Positions 1 to 10,314 are shown, numbered from the stretch's first letter. The stretch: DNA of 64,000 bases from Sphingobacterium sp. xlx-96 (GCF_011007365.1 NZ_WFKM01000002.1:310001-374000), one strand, 5' to 3'. The notes: generated by a model from the letters alone, not told the origin. A program made the numbers and translations.

Positions 1-494
1 ACTAATTGGCCACGATGATCCAATACATAGGTGCAGCTAGGACTTGTCATATTCGAAAACAAAAAATAACCTTCCGATTGATTGACTATTCCTTCATCAT
101 TGGAATTGTAAAAGTCTTTTACCCATTGCGGAATTTTAGCCGTGGTAAAGCTTCTTAAACCAGAAACACTTTTTCCATTTATCAAAACATCAAATTCATA
201 AACGGTATTTTCCAGTAAATGCAACAAAGGAATTCGATGTTTTAAAAGAGACTTCTCAGCGCTCACACTATTCCAATTCTCCCCACTTCCCTTTATTCGA
301 TATCGCAAAGAAACAACATCAGCTCCTGTTAACTCAATAATTATTCGTGCCGAGAGCGCAGAATTCTCATCGTTTAAGACCTTGACTTGCGCAATCAAAG
401 TATCGTCCTGTTGGGTGCCCTTTGTGCAACTCGAAGATACGAGCGCACAAAGGGAAAACAACAGTATATATAAGTAATAATAAGATGTCTTCAT
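1..494 (-). CDS. arylsulfotransferase-like lipoprotein, 5' part only (runs off window)
   Basis: An open frame starts with ATG at 494 and continues past the window edge, so only the first 164 codons are visible. It opens with a lipoprotein signal peptide ending in a lipobox with Cys at about residue 23. A fibronectin-like beta-rich stretch follows, then a segment around residues 145-164 with the pattern GYFLFSN...SP...YVLDHRGQLV. That pattern resembles the start of the beta-propeller in Bacteroidota ASST-family (arylsulfate sulfotransferase) proteins. The start lies 4 nt after the susD stop, so it is probably the last gene of the susCD operon and may act on the imported ligand at the cell surface. 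The family call rests on a short segment; the lipoprotein call is firmer. Confidence 0.55.
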   Translation of the reverse strand, partial: MKTSYYYLYILLFSLCALVSSSCTKGTQQDDTLIAQVKVLNDENSALSARIIIELTGADVVSLRYRIKGSGENWNSVSAEKSLLKHRIPLLHLLENTVYEFDVLINGKSVSGLRSFTTAKIPQWVKDFYNSNDEGIVNQSEGYFLFSNMTSPSCTYVLDHRGQL

Positions 495-498
495 TTGC

Positions 499-2100
499 CT
501 ATTTATCCCACCAAACTGGTGATAACCAATCATCTTTACCCCCCATGCGATCAAGTGCTATTTGCAACTGCTCCTTATTTTGCAATACCTGATTCATTGG
601 ATAGATAAATCTTTTTGGAATAACACCATCAGTTGAAGTAGTATAATTTGCTGGTGGCTTTGAAGGTACTACCACCGATGGATATCCTGTTCGTCTATAA
701 TTCGAATAAGCCTCAGGACCATTCAAAAAGAAGTTTACCCACATCTGTCCGTGAATAGCGTCCATCGCTCCTTCAAAACTAGTGGGGAATGGCTTATAAG
801 CATTTTTCAATTCTTCCACATTCACAGTAGCAATGCTTGGTGCATTGGGATAAAGAGACATCATGGCACAACTCGCTTCTATTCCTCTATCAAAGAAATC
901 AACTGGATTAGCTAATCCCCCCCAACCTCTTAGGGCAGCCTCCGCCTTTAGAAACTCAACTTCAGCATAAGTCAAGTGAAACGAAGGTGCATTCAGTGCC
1001 GAAACATAAACACTGGGTTGAACGTAAGCATGGGCGTTTGTAACGGGATATCTCACCCCATTAGCATCGGGATCTGTTGTACCTGTATTCGAATAAGACC
1101 AACTCATCGCACCTGGTCGAACACCGATAGGACGGAATATCTTGGAGATGTCAATGACTGAACTTGAAACACCGATCACCCCGTCATTTAAATAAGTACC
1201 TCCATAAATGGTCAATCGTGGATCCTTGCTATTTTTCATATAATCTACCAAGGTAGTTACTAATTTGAATCCAATAGAGTTATCCCCGCTTTTAAAAACT
1301 TGCGAAACTCCATTACCTCGCAATTCTCCATCTGCGTAATTTATGGCCATATGCTTAGTCATAGCGATATCAGCATTACTCGTCATCACGCCTGCCTTCA
1401 ATGCGGCTTCAACTTGCTTTTTCGATTCAGCTGGATTTACATTGCTCACCCGCATACCTAACCGTAATCGAAGTGAATTGGTAAATCGCTTCCATTTCGC
1501 AACATCCCCATCATAGAAAATATCTCCTTTTACCTTCGCTTTTGACAAATCAAATAATGCATTGGCTTCATCTAATTCTTTGAAAAAATCCATGTAAATA
1601 TCTTCCTGTTTATCGTACTTTGCCATCAATTTCCCTTCAGTATACCCTTTGATTGCTTCTGAATAAGGGATGTCTCCATACAAATCGGTCATCTTAGCAT
1701 AGATAAAGACACGCATGGCTTTAGCCGCGGCGTGCATGTTAACTTGCTCCGGGTCTGATTTAGTCTTGTCGACTACATCTTGTATATTTTTTAAGTCACG
1801 GGGATAAACGGTATTCCATAAGGTCTCCCAATAGATCCTTTCAAAAATATTATATTGCCCCCCCGCTTGAATCCCCCAAGCTCCTCCTAAATGTTGAATC
1901 ATAGGCGAGGTAAGCAATAAATTGGTACGCCAAGCCTCATCCCGATCTCCTGCTAATCCAGCTTGAACTTTGGTAAATTGGTATCCAGGTTCTAACGTAC
2001 TAAAACCTGCAGGATTATCGTTAATAGAGATGAGATCTTTAGTACAACTGCCTAAGGCTAATGCCAAAGCTATCATCGAAAAATATGTTACTCTTTTCAT
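499..2100 (-). CDS. SusD/RagB-family outer-membrane nutrient-binding lipoprotein
   Basis: This 533-residue protein is the surface lipoprotein that caps a SusC transporter and captures its ligand. ATG at 2100 is preferred over an in-frame ATG at 2127, because translation from 2100 gives a compact lipoprotein signal ending ALALGSC with Cys19. The mature N-terminus carries the D-N-P signature (INDNPAGF) of the SusD-like_2 subgroup, and the rest is helix-rich as expected of TPR-like SusD folds. It lies 37 nt downstream of the susC stop on the same strand. The ligand cannot be read from sequence; a glycan is only one option, since this subgroup also serves peptide and other uptake systems. Confidence 0.92.
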   Translation of the reverse strand: MKRVTYFSMIALALALGSCTKDLISINDNPAGFSTLEPGYQFTKVQAGLAGDRDEAWRTNLLLTSPMIQHLGGAWGIQAGGQYNIFERIYWETLWNTVYPRDLKNIQDVVDKTKSDPEQVNMHAAAKAMRVFIYAKMTDLYGDIPYSEAIKGYTEGKLMAKYDKQEDIYMDFFKELDEANALFDLSKAKVKGDIFYDGDVAKWKRFTNSLRLRLGMRVSNVNPAESKKQVEAALKAGVMTSNADIAMTKHMAINYADGELRGNGVSQVFKSGDNSIGFKLVTTLVDYMKNSKDPRLTIYGGTYLNDGVIGVSSSVIDISKIFRPIGVRPGAMSWSYSNTGTTDPDANGVRYPVTNAHAYVQPSVYVSALNAPSFHLTYAEVEFLKAEAALRGWGGLANPVDFFDRGIEASCAMMSLYPNAPSIATVNVEELKNAYKPFPTSFEGAMDAIHGQMWVNFFLNGPEAYSNYRRTGYPSVVVPSKPPANYTTSTDGVIPKRFIYPMNQVLQNKEQLQIALDRMGGKDDWLSPVWWDK

Positions 2101-2137
2101 TCTATTTCTTTTTATTAATTCTATCATGACACCGATC

Positions 2138-5100
2138 TTAAAAACTAGCCTTCAGATTAAAACCTATACTTCTGCGTCCTGGCAATGAACCATATTCTAA
2201 GCCTTGTCCATTTCCATTATTGTAATTTGACTCTGGATCAATATTAGGTACATGCTTAGACATTATCCATAAATTTCGTCCTACGATGCCCAGTGACAGA
2301 TTATGAAGAGGAAAATTCTTGATCATACCTTTTGGAAGGGTGTAACTAAGACCAACATCACGTAGTTTCACATACCCTCCATCATATATAAATGGAGTAG
2401 CTGTATTATCAACTACAGAACGCCAATAGATATATGGATCTACTCCGATCGTATTAGCTTCACCTTTTTCGTTGACACCAGCACCGACAAAGCCTCTATT
2501 ATTACGATTTATCTCATCAGGATCACCTCCTGCATTTTCAAAGGCTCTGCGTTCCTGATTGTATTCATTCCAACTATCACGTCCTTCTTGCGTATTCAAA
2601 TGGGTACCATTTTCATGCATAGTCCGATTGGTAATGGAGTACATGCTTCCACCTTTTCTAATATCAATAACTGTACGCAATTCAAAACCCTTAAATTGAA
2701 AGGAATTCGTCATCCCACCGGTCCAATCAGGAAGCGTGGAAGCTAATGTTTGAGGATCTGTCGTGTAGATAGGGATACCTTGGTTATCGTGCACTCTTCT
2801 ACCTTGTTCATCTAATACAAACGTGCGCCCTATAATTGATCCAAAAGGCTTTCCTTTTTCAGCAATAATTGTCGTTCCTGCCCAACGTGCTTCTGCAACA
2901 GTATAGGCATCCAGTCCACTTGTTATATCCAGCACGGTATTATAGTTCTTTGCAAAGTTTAAACTCAAATTCCATTTAAAGCTATTTTCTAAACTCAACA
3001 CTGTTGATTTCAATAAAATTTCAACACCCGTGTTTTTTAATTTTGCTGCATTTAAGGACGCAAAACGAAAACCCGTAGTTTCATTTACCGGGAGATCTAA
3101 CAGGACATCCTTTGTAATCTCGTTGTAGTAGGTGAAGTCTAAACCAATTCTATTTTGAAAGAAACTTAAGTCAGCACCTACTTCAAAGGAGTTTTTACGT
3201 TGCGGCTTTAATTTAGCATTTGGAATCACATCACCTAAAATTTCACCCATCGGCAACCCATTCATAGATTGCCCCGTCAGGCTATACATAAAACTGGTTT
3301 TGTAAGGGTCGGTGTCACTTCCTACTTGGCCGTAAGAGGTTCTTAATTTGGCATAATTTACAGCCGACGAACTGAAATTGAATGCATCTGAAAGTACTAC
3401 TGATAGATCAGCAGCCGGATAGAAATAACTGTTGTTTCCTTTTGGAAGTGTAGAAGACCAATCGTTCCTACCTTGTAAGTTTAAAAACAAAAATTGATTA
3501 TAGCCAAACATTACATTGCCAAACAAAGACTGAATTTCCTTTCTTGGATTAGAAGGAATGACCTGTACTTCTCTAAAATTGGTAATCAAGGGTTTACCTG
3601 GCGCATTAATCTCGGCTCCATTTGTTAAGATTTGATCTCGATTAAATTTCATAATATTTCCACCTGCCATAGCATCCACTTTAAATTTGGATGAAATATC
3701 CTTACTAAAATTTAATAAAGCCTGAAAATTATCCTCTCTAACATTTAATTGATTCATACGTAATGAACCACCTGCTCTATTGGGTGTATATAAGTCGTAG
3801 AAATTAAAAAAATCAAACTTATAGAAATCTGTTCCTGCCGATGCATTCGCCGACCAGTTCTCATTGAACTTGTACGTTAAGTTTGCTGATCCTCCTGTGC
3901 GTACCTTTTTACTATCATTCAATGTTTTATTCAGTGTCCAATATGGATTTGCTCGGTAAGGATTACCGGTGTAGTCGATGTATGAGCCATCTTCATTTTG
4001 ATAATTTTGCAACCATGATTGGTCAAAATTGGCTGCTATATTGAGTAAAGCATTTCCAATATTGTTGATATCATCTGTCAATGCAGGTCTATTTTTAACT
4101 TTCTCAAACATCAAAGAACCTTTAACATCTAAGGTAAGTTGATCAAATATTTTACTACTTCCTTTAAAAGAAATATTATTACGATCAAATTTTCCAGTCG
4201 GAACAATATCTTTATTCGTCACATTCGAGTAGGATGCATATAAATTATGATCTTTATTTCCTCCTGTTAGCGATATAGTATTCATCGCTGTAACACCCGT
4301 TTGAAAAAAATCTTGAATGTTATTCTTTATATATTTATACGGTCGTACTGACCCATCTTTTTGAAAGATAGTTTCTGCATCCGTAAAACGTGGTCCCCAG
4401 CTCGAGGCTATATTATTTGAATTCGTCGCATCTCGTGGTAGTAATCCATTCGAACCTTGACCATAGATTTTTTGCTCTTCATCGAATTTGGTCGAAATAG
4501 TTTCCGTCGTTAAGGTACTGTTGAAGTCTATACCCAACCCCTTTTTATACGCACCATTTTTCGTCGTTATTAAAATCACACCATTTAATGCCCGAGAGCC
4601 ATAAAGTACTGCGGCAGAAGCTCCCTTTAGTACAGAAATATTTTCAATATCGTTGGGATTAATATCGCCTAAGCCATCCCCCAAATCAAAACCACCATCT
4701 TTATCGGCCGAACCGATGTTGCCATTCACAGCAGGAACACCATCAATGACATAGAGTGGTTGATTACTTCCCTGTAGCTCACGAATGCCTCGAATCACCA
4801 CACGGCTCGAACTCGACGGACCGTTTGTCGTCGTTGAAACACTGACACCGGCCACTTTACCTGCTAAAGAAGCAATAGCATTGGTCTCTCCAAAACCTGT
4901 AATATCCTTTCCGTCAATATCTGAAACAGCATAACCCAACTCCTTCTTTTGGCGCTTAATTCCGAGCGCTGTTACGACTACATCATCCAGTATTTCTGGC
5001 TTTTCGGTCAATGTGACTTGTAGTTGTGATTGCTTATTTACCGTAACTTCTTTGCTGTTGTATCCTAAAAAACTAAAAATCAAAACCGCATCTTGCGTAG

Positions 5101-5599
5101 GTACCTGAAGTGAAAATAAACCACCTGCTGCTGTTACTGTGCCCACGTTCGTTCCTTTTACCCGGACTCCGACACCTGACATCGGCGTCCCTTTTTCATC
5201 ACGAACGACCCCAGAAACAGCATGCTGAGACTGCTTTTCAATATCGTTTATTTCACGCAGCTTGACAATCACCGTATTATCCCACAACGTATACGTGACA
5301 GGTTGATTCTTAAAACATATGTCTAAAGCTTTCTCTAAATCGACCGCTCTTAAATCCACATTTACGGGGATCGAAGTTTTCAACATATTAGCACTATATA
5401 CAAAGTCATACTCACTTTGCAAGCTTATTTTTTGCAATACTTCTTCTAGTGTCTTATTCTGGGCATGCAAGGTGATTTTCTGCGCATAGGTATGCGCGCT
5501 TACATGCATAAAGGTACCTAGCAATAAGATTAGTATAAATTTCATAATGCACAGCATCTTAAGGAAGAAATAGTTCTTCCCCGTTAAATAAAATTTCAT
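2138..5599 (-). CDS. SusC/RagA-family TonB-dependent receptor with N-terminal STN signalling domain
   Basis: This 1153-residue outer-membrane receptor drives TonB-dependent uptake with the SusD lipoprotein encoded downstream. Order of domains: signal peptide ending near residue 40 (HTYAQ), STN domain about 41-115, carboxypeptidase-regulatory-like domain about 127-205, the SusC signature VVVTALGI near 207-214, plug about 230-345, then the beta-barrel to the C-terminal SF. The STN domain is the part that contacts FecR-type anti-sigma factors, and fecR and an ECF sigma gene lie directly upstream. The receptor is therefore probably both transporter and inducer sensor. A later ATG at 5545 would give a shorter signal peptide; the longer start is kept because extended N-termini are usual for this subgroup. 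Confidence 0.95.
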   Translation of the reverse strand: MKFYLTGKNYFFLKMLCIMKFILILLLGTFMHVSAHTYAQKITLHAQNKTLEEVLQKISLQSEYDFVYSANMLKTSIPVNVDLRAVDLEKALDICFKNQPVTYTLWDNTVIVKLREINDIEKQSQHAVSGVVRDEKGTPMSGVGVRVKGTNVGTVTAAGGLFSLQVPTQDAVLIFSFLGYNSKEVTVNKQSQLQVTLTEKPEILDDVVVTALGIKRQKKELGYAVSDIDGKDITGFGETNAIASLAGKVAGVSVSTTTNGPSSSSRVVIRGIRELQGSNQPLYVIDGVPAVNGNIGSADKDGGFDLGDGLGDINPNDIENISVLKGASAAVLYGSRALNGVILITTKNGAYKKGLGIDFNSTLTTETISTKFDEEQKIYGQGSNGLLPRDATNSNNIASSWGPRFTDAETIFQKDGSVRPYKYIKNNIQDFFQTGVTAMNTISLTGGNKDHNLYASYSNVTNKDIVPTGKFDRNNISFKGSSKIFDQLTLDVKGSLMFEKVKNRPALTDDINNIGNALLNIAANFDQSWLQNYQNEDGSYIDYTGNPYRANPYWTLNKTLNDSKKVRTGGSANLTYKFNENWSANASAGTDFYKFDFFNFYDLYTPNRAGGSLRMNQLNVREDNFQALLNFSKDISSKFKVDAMAGGNIMKFNRDQILTNGAEINAPGKPLITNFREVQVIPSNPRKEIQSLFGNVMFGYNQFLFLNLQGRNDWSSTLPKGNNSYFYPAADLSVVLSDAFNFSSSAVNYAKLRTSYGQVGSDTDPYKTSFMYSLTGQSMNGLPMGEILGDVIPNAKLKPQRKNSFEVGADLSFFQNRIGLDFTYYNEITKDVLLDLPVNETTGFRFASLNAAKLKNTGVEILLKSTVLSLENSFKWNLSLNFAKNYNTVLDITSGLDAYTVAEARWAGTTIIAEKGKPFGSIIGRTFVLDEQGRRVHDNQGIPIYTTDPQTLASTLPDWTGGMTNSFQFKGFELRTVIDIRKGGSMYSITNRTMHENGTHLNTQEGRDSWNEYNQERRAFENAGGDPDEINRNNRGFVGAGVNEKGEANTIGVDPYIYWRSVVDNTATPFIYDGGYVKLRDVGLSYTLPKGMIKNFPLHNLSLGIVGRNLWIMSKHVPNIDPESNYNNGNGQGLEYGSLPGRRSIGFNLKASF

Positions 5600-5736
5600 A
5601 TTTTTGATTGTTTAGGGTTTAATCTTGTTAGTAAAATGTTCCACATATTTTATTCAATGATCCTAAGCTAGAATGCTTGAGCGTCGGAAGCGCTCTTGCA
5701 TTTTTAAGATATCATCAAAGACTCTATAGATCCGGT

Positions 5737-6897
5737 CTATGGCATGACAATAATCCTCCTTCCTTCGATTTTAAAATGTATTCCCCCCGTTAATTCTAAT
5801 TTTTTCAAAACTTCATTAATCGTACTTTTCCGAAGAATTCTACCTGTAAATATTTTATTATCTAAATCCCCCTTGTAGGTAATTTCTACATCGTACCAAC
5901 GCGCTAATTGGAGCATAATAGCGGTAATCGGTTCATTACGAAACATAAAATAACCATCCTTCCATGCGATATCTGACTGTAGATCGATTCGTTTTGAAGA
6001 TAGGTCCCCTTTAGACTTATCAAATAATCCGAGTTCGCCCGGTTTTATTTTTAATGTATGATTAATTGTATTTACTTGCACCGACCCTTCCACTAATGCT
6101 GTCCGAATTTGTTTGTCTTCTGGATAAGCTTTCAGATTAAAGTGCGTTCCTAGTACACGAACATGTATTTTATCTGCATGAACGACAAATGGTTTACTTT
6201 TATTTTCTGCGACCTCAAAATAAGCCTCGCCGACTAAGCTTACCTCACGTGTTTTACCGACAAAGTGGTTCGGAAAGGTCAAAATACTACCGGCATTTAG
6301 CCATACTGCGGTACCGTCATCTAATATGATCCGATATTGCCCCCCTCTAGGTGTGCTCAGTCGATTTTGGACGATTCTTTGACTAGAAGCTGCTATACTT
6401 ACCTGCTTACTTTTCACGGTCAACACACCTTCACTTTCTATCCCAAAATTTTGATCTTGATTATTTTGAAGCACTTTCTTACCAGCCTCATCAAGAGGAA
6501 TCACCGACCCATCTGCCAAGGTTAATATGGCCTTGTCCGTTCCAGGCTGGATTTGTAGGAGACTGTCCTTAGGGACCTGCTTAACTGATTCGGTTAACAA
6601 GTTGTCCCTTTCTATATAAAAAAGTGATATAGAAAATCCTATGAGTAAGATTGCCGCAGCCCAATACCAAGGATGATTTTTTTGAACAATACTTTTTTTC
6701 CGCAGAGGAAAATCTAGTGTAGCATTTAATTTGGTTAAAATGAATTGCAAGGATTCTTCTACGGTGTCTTCATCCGGCATGAATACCTCCGAATGATCAA
6801 AAGATCGATACCAGACAAGCAGACGCTCACGTTCTTCATAAGTAGCCGTACCATCAATATATTTTTCTATTAAATCAGGTAATTCAGATTCGTTCAT
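5737..6897 (-). CDS. FecR-family anti-sigma factor
   Basis: This 386-residue inner-membrane anti-sigma factor passes a signal from the STN domain of the receptor to the ECF sigma factor. ATG at 6897 (MNESELPDLI) is chosen because it matches the usual FecR N-terminus; the frame extends upstream to 6933 without added conserved sequence. Visible parts are a cytoplasmic sigma-binding helix region (1-70), one membrane segment about 77-95, a periplasmic FecR domain with STPRGGQYRIILDDGTAVWL, and a C-terminal DUF4974-like domain beginning near FMFRNEPITAIM. It lies 78 nt after the sigma gene and 137 nt before susC. Regulation by the neighbouring sigma factor is inferred from gene order. Confidence 0.93.
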   Translation of the reverse strand: MNESELPDLIEKYIDGTATYEERERLLVWYRSFDHSEVFMPDEDTVEESLQFILTKLNATLDFPLRKKSIVQKNHPWYWAAAILLIGFSISLFYIERDNLLTESVKQVPKDSLLQIQPGTDKAILTLADGSVIPLDEAGKKVLQNNQDQNFGIESEGVLTVKSKQVSIAASSQRIVQNRLSTPRGGQYRIILDDGTAVWLNAGSILTFPNHFVGKTREVSLVGEAYFEVAENKSKPFVVHADKIHVRVLGTHFNLKAYPEDKQIRTALVEGSVQVNTINHTLKIKPGELGLFDKSKGDLSSKRIDLQSDIAWKDGYFMFRNEPITAIMLQLARWYDVEITYKGDLDNKIFTGRILRKSTINEVLKKLELTGGIHFKIEGRRIIVMP

Positions 6898-6975
6898 TAT
6901 TAAAATTGGCATTAATATATGAACATGTACCACAAAGGGCTAGGTAACCCTTGCACTATAAATGAACTTTTTTTC

Positions 6976-7560
6976 TTAAAAATCTTTTAATAGCATTTCG
7001 ATAAGAACTACAGAAAGGCCTAATCCCTTTAATCCCTTTCGTACTTTTTTCAATGCCTTTGTTAAATGGCCTTCAACCGTCTTTTCAGCAATACCCAATT
7101 CTTCCGCTATCTCCGCATTTGTCATCCCTTCCCGACGACTACATACAAAAACAAGTTTACACTTCTCAGGTAACTGTTCAACAATTCCATTGATATACTC
7201 CTCTAAAAACTTTGCATCAATTTTTTCTTCTGCCAATTCGATAATTTTTGGCTGATAATGCTGTCTTGCCATTTCTTCCTGGCGTTTCTTACGATGTAAT
7301 GTTTTGAAAACGGAAAATTTAACAGCAGTCGCTAAGTAAGGTCCTAAAGTATCTATCTGCACCTGATCTCTGCGCTCCCACAAAACACTAAAAACTTGCT
7401 GCACAATTTCTTCGGCCAATTCCATATCCTTAGCGTAATTATATCCTATAGCCAATAATTGCCGAGAAAAACGATGATAGATAGCAGTAAAAGCTTCTTG
7501 ACTTCCCTTTTTTAAGGAACAAGCTAATTGATAATCTGAGTAGGTATGGTAACTATTCAT
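6976..7560 (-). CDS. ECF-type RNA polymerase sigma-70 factor (FecI-like, Bacteroidota type)
   Basis: This 194-residue sigma factor has region 2 (YNYAKDMELAEEIVQQVFSV, the AEEIVQ.VF pattern typical of Bacteroidota ECF factors) and region 4 (TNAEIAEELGIAEKTVEGHL helix-turn-helix near residues 145-165). It is the first gene of the sigma-fecR-susC-susD cluster and probably directs RNA polymerase to the susC promoter when the ligand is bound. The 156 nt between it and recN contain no other gene I can support. Confidence 0.93.
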   Translation of the reverse strand: MNSYHTYSDYQLACSLKKGSQEAFTAIYHRFSRQLLAIGYNYAKDMELAEEIVQQVFSVLWERRDQVQIDTLGPYLATAVKFSVFKTLHRKKRQEEMARQHYQPKIIELAEEKIDAKFLEEYINGIVEQLPEKCKLVFVCSRREGMTNAEIAEELGIAEKTVEGHLTKALKKVRKGLKGLGLSVVLIEMLLKDF

Positions 7561-7716
7561 TTCATAACATATATGAGTTAAAAAAGTTGAAATAAAAATT
7601 TCTTAGTAAACAAAATGGCTGACGTTCGATACTTTCGCCATAAATAATCTTTAAAATAAGTCTATTAGCTAACGCGTAACGCTTTCTTTCATGTTGACGA
7701 ATAGTAAAAAAGCTTC

Positions 7717-9378
7717 TTATGCATTCAATAATTCTCGCGCATGTTGAATCGCCGAATCTCCAGGATTCGTCCCACTCAGCATTTGCGCAATCTCCACAAC
7801 ACGCTGATCGCTAGTCAACAACTGTATATTAGATTGTGTTTTTTCGCCATGATCCTCCTTATACACTTTAAAGTGTGCCTGCCCTTTGGAAGCAATCTGA
7901 GGTAAATGCGAAATAGCTATTACCTGCATATGAGCAGCCAGTCCAGCCATCACTTCACCGACACGTAGTGCAACTTCACCCGATATCCCCGTATCAATCT
8001 CATCAAATATAATAGACGGTAATGCGGAAGACTTAGCAACCAATGACTTAATAGCCAACATCACCCTAGACAATTCTCCTCCAGAAGCAACCTTATGAAT
8101 TGGCTGCATCGATTGTCCTTTATTCGCTGAAAACAAAAATTGAATACTGTCCATACCTCTGGTACTGGCTTTATCAAAAGGAAGCAAATGCAATTCGATA
8201 TTCAGCTTTGCATTAGGCATCCCCACATGACTCAAGGTTTGCTGAATCTCCGCCTCGACCCTCGTAATAATCACCTTCCGATGCTCATGGATCTCCTGGC
8301 CCAACACCAATACCTTATCCGCCTGTCTTTTTCGTTGACGGCTCAACTCTTCAATGGCTTGGTCTTGATTTAACACAAGCTGCAATTTACTTTCAAGTTG
8401 ATCCTTTAGCTGTATAAGCTCTTCTTCCGAATCTACGCGATGCTTTTTCAACAAGACGAAAATAGCACTCAAACGCGTATTTACTTCATCCAGCCGCTGT
8501 TCATTCAAATGGACAGATCCCTCCTGTGCAACGAGCTCACTCGCTACATCCTTTAACTCGATAAATGCACTTTGCATACGTTCAGCCAGTGGGACCGCAT
8601 CTCCAAAATATCGTCCTACATGCTGTACCTGATTTATACTTTCCTTGAGCATAGACAGCACAGTCTGCTCCCCATCTACCAGCACATAGCTGGCTGCATT
8701 CAACCCCCGTTTTATTTCCTCTGCATTGGCCAATTGTTGCTGTTCCACCTCCAGTTCTTTCACCTCACCAGCTTGCACATTTACCTTCTCCAGCTCTTCA
8801 AACAAGAACTGATTGTAATCCGATTCGGCATTGGCATTATCCAACTCTTCCTGGAGAACTTTCAGCTGCTTGTCCAAGATACGAAGCTCTTTCAACGCTT
8901 CTCTAAACAAGGTCAGTCGATCTTCGTTTCCAGCCAAGCTATCTAAAACAAAAAGTTGAAACTCTTCTGTATTCACCTGCATAGTAGCATGTTGTGAATG
9001 TATATCAATAAGCTTTTCACCAAGACCTTTTAAAGTAGTCAATGTAACTGGAGAATCATTGATAAAAGCTCTGGATTTTCCGTCTAATGCTATTTCCCTC
9101 CGAATAATGGTCTCTTCTTCATAGTCTAAATCCTCCTCCTCAAAAAAAGGCTTTAATCCATAAGCGGCTACATTAAAGTAACCTTCGATAACGCATTTCT
9201 TTTGTTCGTCAAAAAACGGCCTTCCTTCTACCCTACTGCCCAATATCAACCCCAAAGCTCCCATCAATATCGACTTTCCAGCCCCCGTTTCCCCTGTGAT
9301 AATATTCAGTCCCTTGTCAAAAGATATATCTAAACTATCTATCAGCGCATAATTCTTTATTAGTAATCGTACTAGCAT
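7717..9378 (-). CDS. recN: DNA repair protein RecN
   Basis: This 553-residue SMC-like ATPase acts in recombinational repair of double-strand breaks. Walker A is GETGAGKS near residue 35, followed by a long coiled coil (about 150-360). The C-terminal half carries the ABC signature ASGGELSRV and a Walker B with IIFDEIDTGISG. ATG at 9378 (MLVRLLIKNYAL) fits the conserved RecN start better than the ATG at 9396. It follows porD by 22 nt, and a recN-porD neighbourhood is common in Bacteroidota, suggesting cotranscription from the porD promoter. Confidence 0.97.
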   Translation of the reverse strand: MLVRLLIKNYALIDSLDISFDKGLNIITGETGAGKSILMGALGLILGSRVEGRPFFDEQKKCVIEGYFNVAAYGLKPFFEEEDLDYEEETIIRREIALDGKSRAFINDSPVTLTTLKGLGEKLIDIHSQHATMQVNTEEFQLFVLDSLAGNEDRLTLFREALKELRILDKQLKVLQEELDNANAESDYNQFLFEELEKVNVQAGEVKELEVEQQQLANAEEIKRGLNAASYVLVDGEQTVLSMLKESINQVQHVGRYFGDAVPLAERMQSAFIELKDVASELVAQEGSVHLNEQRLDEVNTRLSAIFVLLKKHRVDSEEELIQLKDQLESKLQLVLNQDQAIEELSRQRKRQADKVLVLGQEIHEHRKVIITRVEAEIQQTLSHVGMPNAKLNIELHLLPFDKASTRGMDSIQFLFSANKGQSMQPIHKVASGGELSRVMLAIKSLVAKSSALPSIIFDEIDTGISGEVALRVGEVMAGLAAHMQVIAISHLPQIASKGQAHFKVYKEDHGEKTQSNIQLLTSDQRVVEIAQMLSGTNPGDSAIQHARELLNA

Positions 9379-9400
9379 ACAATAATATTCGATCAAAAAA

Positions 9401-10294
9401 TCAATTCTTCAACTTCTCGTATTTAGCGGTATTAGTCGGATCTAAATCGACCAACAAATTAAACACCTTAACACTCTCATTTCCGGGCATCTTGGAAAAC
9501 AAACCGACAAACTCATTTGACTTGGCCGTGAACAAAGCATTCGTCAACACATTACCGGTATTCGAACGGTCTACTTCCTTAAGATTTACCAAAAGCTCAG
9601 ACATCTTCTTCTTGGCTATCTGTTCATTCTCGGTCATCTTATCCAATCCCTCTCGATGATAACTATAAAAAAACTCCCTATACGGGAAATACTTACGATC
9701 CAATAAATTATTAATCAACCAGTATCTATTATCCGTTGCATCCATAGCACGCCAGCCCTCACTTTGTGTCGACTGCGAATAGTTCACAATATTCCGGGCT
9801 TTGCCCAGTATGCTTGTCCCTCCCATCTTTTTGAAAGTATCCATATCTACGCCCACGATAATCTGCGCGTAAAATGCTAAAAGAGAAGAGAGTGCTCCCA
9901 TATTTTGATTTTCATTAAACTCCAACTGATCCCCTTCCGTATAGCTGAAGTTAAAGTACTTGTCCTTGAAACTGAGAATCGGAGAATTATAGTTGGTACC
10001 GTAAATTGGTCTGGCAGAATTGATCTGAGCAGTAGCTTGGTACTGACTAGATCCATCAAATGAAGAGATAACAATATTGAAACTACAATCAATCCGTTCT
10101 TCAGGCCTAACTTTATTTTCGGTCCAGGACCTGTTATTCAAATAATCCGAAATAACTTTTTTCAAAAAATCAATCGTTCTTGAATTCGCATTCTGTACTT
10201 GTGGAGCGGACACTTCGACACGAGCTAATAGCTCCTGCCCCCAAGACAAACAGTAAACATGAACAAAAAGTAAGGTAAAAATAATCCTAGCCAT
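9401..10294 (-). CDS. porD: PorD-like type IX secretion protein (DUF4835 family)
   Basis: This 297-residue exported protein has an N-terminal signal peptide ending near residue 19 (WGQ), then a DUF4835-type sequence. Marks are the early PEERIDCSFNIVIS stretch, YYGTNYNSPI-like and FNENQNMGALSSLLAFYA segments, and a helical C-terminal tail. In Porphyromonas and relatives the DUF4835 protein PorD belongs to the set needed for the type IX secretion system, though its exact role is unclear. It sits just upstream of recN, the usual context of this family. Its promoter belongs to a 36-bp module found three times in this window. Confidence 0.85.
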   Translation of the reverse strand: MARIIFTLLFVHVYCLSWGQELLARVEVSAPQVQNANSRTIDFLKKVISDYLNNRSWTENKVRPEERIDCSFNIVISSFDGSSQYQATAQINSARPIYGTNYNSPILSFKDKYFNFSYTEGDQLEFNENQNMGALSSLLAFYAQIIVGVDMDTFKKMGGTSILGKARNIVNYSQSTQSEGWRAMDATDNRYWLINNLLDRKYFPYREFFYSYHREGLDKMTENEQIAKKKMSELLVNLKEVDRSNTGNVLTNALFTAKSNEFVGLFSKMPGNESVKVFNLLVDLDPTNTAKYEKLKN

Positions 10295-10314
10295 AAGAAT
10301 TTAAATATCTAAAC

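Noticed and set aside
5685-5703. Small hairpin between fecR and susC (GAGCG/CGCTC)
   Set aside because: The stem is only 5 bp with no T-run; too weak to call a terminator or attenuator.
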